Shown here in pieces: positions 59,867-64,000 of a stretch of 64,000 nt of DNA. How positions within the stretch are numbered: the first letter of the stretch is position 1; each line of letters starts with the position of its first letter. This DNA is from Tethya wilhelma (taxonomy: Eukaryota; Porifera; Demospongiae; Tethyida; Tethyidae), in NCBI GenBank assembly GCA_964030475.1, contig CAXIPT010000001.1, forward strand, positions 20,450,778 through 20,514,777, written 5' to 3'. The notes beneath the pieces were generated by a model. That model was not told the DNA's origin, made no database searches, and saw nothing but the letters and a program-made list of their open reading frames with translations. A program made the position numbers and the translations under genes.

Positions 59867-61556
59867 CTGCATAAGAAAAACGGAAAAAGAGAGAAACACC
59901 ATGACAACAACTTAACTAAATAAAAATAAATTAGGGACTTTGTGGATAAAATGTTTAGTGCTCCAAAAAATTAAAGTTATGTCACAACCCAAAACTTTCA
60001 CACATACTTATACAAACAAATTTTCATTGACATCACCGCCAGGTGTAAGCACTGACGTAAGTGCCCTAAATAGAACAACAACAACAATAATAAAAGAGTA
60101 ATTTGTTTACTGTTTTGAAAACAAACAATACACAGTGCATGCATACAGACATCACTAGAGCACCATGCAGAAGACTCTGAAAAAGCATGGAAACATCTTC
60201 ACATTGGTGGTATCATAGAACTACATTAACTATGGTGGTATACAATTAAAATTTGCCGATTTAAGCGTCGATTAGCAGCACAGAAGTTGCCAAATTAGAC
60301 ATTATTATTGATTTTTGCCACACGTTATGCAAAAAACATGCCATGATAATAATAAAATATTCTTGTGTGAAATAGCTATAATAATTATTATAGTCAGCGC
60401 AAAATTGCCAAAATTAATTCCCACCAGTCATTTCTACATTTATGGTAATATCTAGGCAAAATGAACACTACCTTTGTACAGAAGCGAACCACAACAAGTT
60501 TATACACAATGAATTCGGATGACACCATAAAACTGGGTTGTTTATAATACACACAAGTACAAGAATCCCATGTTTTAACCCCCCTGAGGCAATACTACAT
60601 TTAACAATTCAAAATTTTTGCCTCAGGCCACAACTCTCACGGAAATCAGACTTAAAAATTGGACACAAAAGAGAAAAAGTCTTACCCAGTTTTCCCCAGT
60701 GGTACTAATCAATTACATTACTAACGGTTAATTATCAAAGAAATTGAGGAACTTCCCCAAACACGCTCCAAAACAAAGCCAAATCTGGAAATGAAACGCT
60801 CGCTCGGTTGACAAATGCTAACCCCCTTTCCTCCTTTCGCTGTTTTGTAAACTCTCCAATACAAAATGACATACCACTTCATTACAACTTGAAACTGCAA
60901 ACCCACTACAACAAACCCTCAAAGAAAAGTGATACAGCATGCAAAAATATAAATTTCTATTCATCAAGTACCACACTGTGCCTGTTACAACGGAAGGAAA
61001 GTTAAAACTTCAGAAAGGTCCCATTTACCGACACTCACGTACCAAAGACAGGACGGGAAAAAGCTGTTGTGCTTCTAAAAAGTTCCAAGTCTAAAGCCTG
61101 TTTGCTGTTTTGGTAGATATTTCAAGTGATAACAATTATCGGTTATTGATATCTTGAATAATAATTAGTCCAATGTTTATTCAAGTGTTGTGTTGCAATA
61201 ACTCATTATAACCTCGGATAACTAACCAACATACACTCAAAAGTTGGAGCTAGGTTTATCTTAATCACCAGTAAATATCTGGAGAGATACAATAATTATG
61301 TGGGTGGATGCAGAATATTTGTATAGTGCTGTATACGACAGCCTGACTATAGGGGATTTAAACACTTGAGCAACAGAACCCCCCATGCATTCAAAATGCA
61401 TGCAATCAAGCAAGCAACATGATATATTATCAATCATTTTGCATGCATGGGAGTATACAATGTGTCGGTGCAGCTCTGCATGGTAGGGACTCTACTTTAT
61501 GAAGAATTACAATGCAGCAAAATGCATGTATATTGCAAGAAAATCTCAAAGGAAGG
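59867..61556. other. Intergenic or 5'-intron DNA of OGFOD1
   Basis: No convincing exon. A donor-like GTACGT on the minus strand near 61035 could end a 5' exon, but no start codon or family motif supports it. Confidence 0.45.
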
Positions 61557-61564
61557 TATAAAAG
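61557..61564 (+). promoter_or_regulatory. TATA box (TATAAAAG)
   Basis: 190 bp ahead of the ATG of the secreted-protein gene. Between the expected transcription start (about 61587) and that ATG there is no other ATG, which supports its use. Confidence 0.65.
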
Positions 61565-61746
61565 GAGTCTCTCCTCACTTGCCAGTCACACAACTTCAAA
61601 TTGTAAGAGACAAAGAAAAGAACTCAAATCTAATTATCTATCTTCGATCAACTTATTTATTTACAGTATACGAGTCCTTTCAAGATTCCTTTGAGACATT
61701 CTCAATCACTATACCAGATCTCAATCAATCAAATTAAGTTAAAAAC

Positions 61747-62456
61747 ATGGCCAACTTCAAAATCTCTCTCAAAATCTTCCAGCTAGGAGCTCTCATGTTC
61801 TTGATTGCATGCATGTTCAATACCGGAAGCACTGCTCCAGCTTCATCAACAAACCAATGTGAAGAACTAGCTGTACCAATGTGTGCAACAAGGTCGTGTT
61901 GTGTTGAAGAGATCTTTACGGAGACAGAGTCTAGAAGCAACAAATCTCTGCTGAACGAAGTGAGCAAGGGAGCTATCACTCTGCACAACTTCTTGGTGAG
62001 TATGCATAATATTGTATAATGCATGTAGGTCTATAGCCAGACACAACAAAAGTTAGTTCAAAGCATAAGCAGTATATACATTACAAATTTAGGATTTACA
62101 CAACCCTATATTTCAGTGTCCAAACACACACACATTGTATGTTTTTGCAGAATCATTTCTACTTAAACAAGTTGTTCTTCCATCCGTCAATAAATAATCG
62201 CACATTCATAATACACGAGGAAGGATTAAAGGGTCTTGCAGTGCTTCAGCAATATCTGTACCTCTTCAACATCATCAATGCTAACGGAGAAAATGACAAC
62301 ATGACCTACTTCCAACTCATCGTAAAACACCTCCTGAAGGACACATGTCTCTGGGTAAGTCCCTATAGTTTAGCACTAATTAACACGTACACAATATAAT
62401 ATATTATAGTCTGTACCTGATGAGATTAATATAGGCATACCAATTGCGGTTACACA

Positions 62457-62490
<34 letters not shown>

Positions 62491-62731
62491 GCTAAGGTCC
62501 CATACTGGCTCTAAATCTATCGACTGTGAAGACCCAGCAGAATTTGCTCTCATTCTCATGGCAGTGCACACTAGATCCATAATCTATAGTGGAAAAGGTG
62601 GAAGGGGAGACTTCCAATGCTACCTGACGGATTTTGGTGGTGTCTCTGCAGCCAATGCTGGCTGGATTAATGAAGTAGCTATGGAATTAAATGGCACACA
62701 GGTTACAGAATTTAAAACTCTGACAATGTAA
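61747..62731 (+). CDS. Small secreted protein, family not recognised
   Basis: Three exons: 61747-61995, 62151-62354, 62492-62731; 230 residues; all introns fall between codons (phase 0). The start has a good context (AAAACATGG). A signal peptide MANFKISLKIFQLGALMFLI followed by ACMFNTGSTA is predicted, with cleavage near residue 29-30. The mature part has four cysteines close to the N-terminus (QCEEL, MCATRSCC), then amphipathic, probably helical stretches (GLKGLAVLQQYLYLFNIINA, FQLIVKHLLKDTCLW), and two further cysteines (IDCED, FQCYL). No membrane helix besides the signal, no known domain. Mostly helical with few cysteines, as in secreted ligands of the cytokine kind, but that is only a shape argument. 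All-phase-0 introns and a TATA promoter suggest a regulated, lineage-specific secreted factor. Confidence 0.72.
62454..62490. repeat. AC microsatellite at a splice acceptor
   Basis: The run ends in the ACAG acceptor of the last exon of the secreted-protein gene. Confidence 0.85.
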
Positions 62732-62756
62732 CTGATGGATATTTTTTCTACCATGG

Positions 62757-62762
62757 AATAAA
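62757..62762 (+). terminator. Polyadenylation signal AATAAA
   Basis: 26 bp past the stop codon of the secreted-protein gene. Confidence 0.65.
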
Positions 62763-62896
62763 CTCTACTAATAGTGGACTATGATAGTTTAGTGTACATT
62801 ATCAATCCAAATAATACATTCTACTAAACGGTTACTGGAAGTTGAATCTATTCTCAATTTTAATGTCATAATAAAATAATATAATTACTATGAACA

Positions 62897-63604
62897 ATTA
62901 AAGTCTATTCGCGTTCACTTGTTAGTCCGAAATTTCTTTATAACTCTGCCGTATTTACTCGAATTTCGCTAATTTACACACCATTCGACTGCAAATTTCA
63001 TGGACAATCTGCTGGTATCATTTAAAAGAGTCTACACCTTACCAGTAAGGATTTGGCTGTATGTCCCATATGTAAAGTATGGAGATTCCAAAAACCGCAA
63101 AGAAATGCCACGCGCGCGATACCCGGGAAGAAAATGGCTGTGAATTCAGGGCTATCTTCGGTTTGTTTGGCTGTTTCTACTCTGATAAAGCATAGGTAAG
63201 CAACATTAAGCCTTCTAGGATAATAAATAAGCTTGATAAACATTACATATAGTGACAAATAAGTTGTTTTGATGGTTGATACAATAGCTACGTATATAAA
63301 CGGTTACTAAATAGTAGTACAAACTGCTCAGGTACTGAAATGTATTTAAAAAGCATGTATTCATCTTACCACAAGCTGCCAGGATGCAACAAAACACTCA
63401 GTAGTGAGTTTCACCAAGGAACAACTCAAGAACAACTCGAAGCTATCAGCTAGTTTACCATATGACCACGACAACGTGCCCGCTAGTGCGCGCGCATAGT
63501 ATTAACCTCAAGTATGCAGTATGTTGTAGTAGTGACGCGATACTACGTAAACATACAAAACCTCAAACTTCCTGAGTAACAAGTGAACGCGAATAGACTT
63601 TAAT
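62897..63604. mobile_element. Non-autonomous DNA transposon with perfect 28-bp inverted ends
   Basis: The 28 bp at 62897-62924 (starting ATTAAAGTCTATTCGCG) are the exact reverse complement of 63577-63604. TTAA is present at both edges, compatible with a piggyBac-type target site. The 708-bp interior has no transposase. Confidence 0.85.
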
Positions 63605-64000
63605 TTTGATCTTTATAATACATACACAATTTACCTTATACCTATTACTTATAATTTTATTGTAGCTCTGGATAACTTACTTGATGAAATTGATATAAAT
63701 CATTATTCTTCTCGTAAAATTTCAATTTAAGTAGCTCGTTCCTAAGTCGCACCAAAAACCCATCTCTATGCTACAAAGAAGCAGTAGCTTGCTCAGGGAG
63801 ATTGCTATCAGTCAGCTTGGCGTCACAAATGAAGTTAGGGAGAACACAGCATTGAAAGGGGTTGTTCAATAATGTCACAGTTGCACCACTAGAATCTATA
63901 GGAAAGAACCCAAGAACCTAACATGCAAATATAAGTCATGCAATAATTGTGGCTTAATAAGATTTTTAATGGATTTTTTAAATAAAGTACACAATAAAGA
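63605..64000. other. Flanking DNA, nothing recognised
   Basis: AT-rich, without coding or repeat signals beyond a short GAACCCAAGAACCT shared with 53642. Confidence 0.5.

Noticed and set aside
61447..61737. 96-codon frame ahead of the secreted protein
   Set aside because: It overlaps the TATA box and leader and ends just before the better supported ATG at 61747.

Overview
The window looks like genomic DNA of a compact-genome animal, most likely a demosponge such as Amphimedon queenslandica. The evidence is spliced animal genes (GT-AG introns, mostly 60-700 bp), metazoan families (MAST kinase, DEPTOR, DSCC1, an Fz-domain receptor kinase, OGFOD1), an intronless kinase-Kelch gene, and many AC/AG microsatellites. 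The species name is an inference. All exon coordinates were read by eye from splice motifs, reading phase and remembered protein families; no search was run.

Layout. 1394-6248 (+): a MAST-type AGC kinase with PDZ domain, cut on the left by the window and on the right by a single n at 6249; its activation segment is missing at a GT microsatellite. 6250-14417: a divergently transcribed pair, metal-dependent amidohydrolase (-) and TKL-like kinase (+), present twice. The second pair (9965-14417) is intact and its kinase carries a coiled coil and Kelch repeats; the first pair is truncated and damaged and is followed by a broken MAP3K-like fragment. 15701-28984 (-): DEPTOR (two DEP domains, PDZ), whose introns hold three copies of one 71-nt exon, a dead third amidohydrolase copy and a 1.29-kb MULE transposon. 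28985-37177: 8.2 kb without a recognisable gene. 37178-40255 (+): DSCC1, complete in 12 exons. 40493-44536 (+): a receptor kinase with a Frizzled domain and ROR-like pseudokinase features; one exon appears twice through a perfect 1,259-bp tandem repeat joined at an n. 44831-59866 (-): OGFOD1, in three overlapping copies (A, B, C), of which A and C share 1,688 bp with no difference found. 61747-62731 (+): a small secreted protein with a clear TATA box. 62897-63604: a terminal-inverted-repeat element.

Two themes stand out. First, DEPTOR and DSCC1 lie head to head across a gene-free interval, the same neighbour pair and orientation as I recall for the human genome; this would be a very old microsyntenic pair. 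Second, much of the apparent novelty (duplicated exons, missing exons, gene copies) sits at single-n joins inside microsatellites and is probably assembly structure; mobile elements with clear 9-bp target duplications account for other parts.
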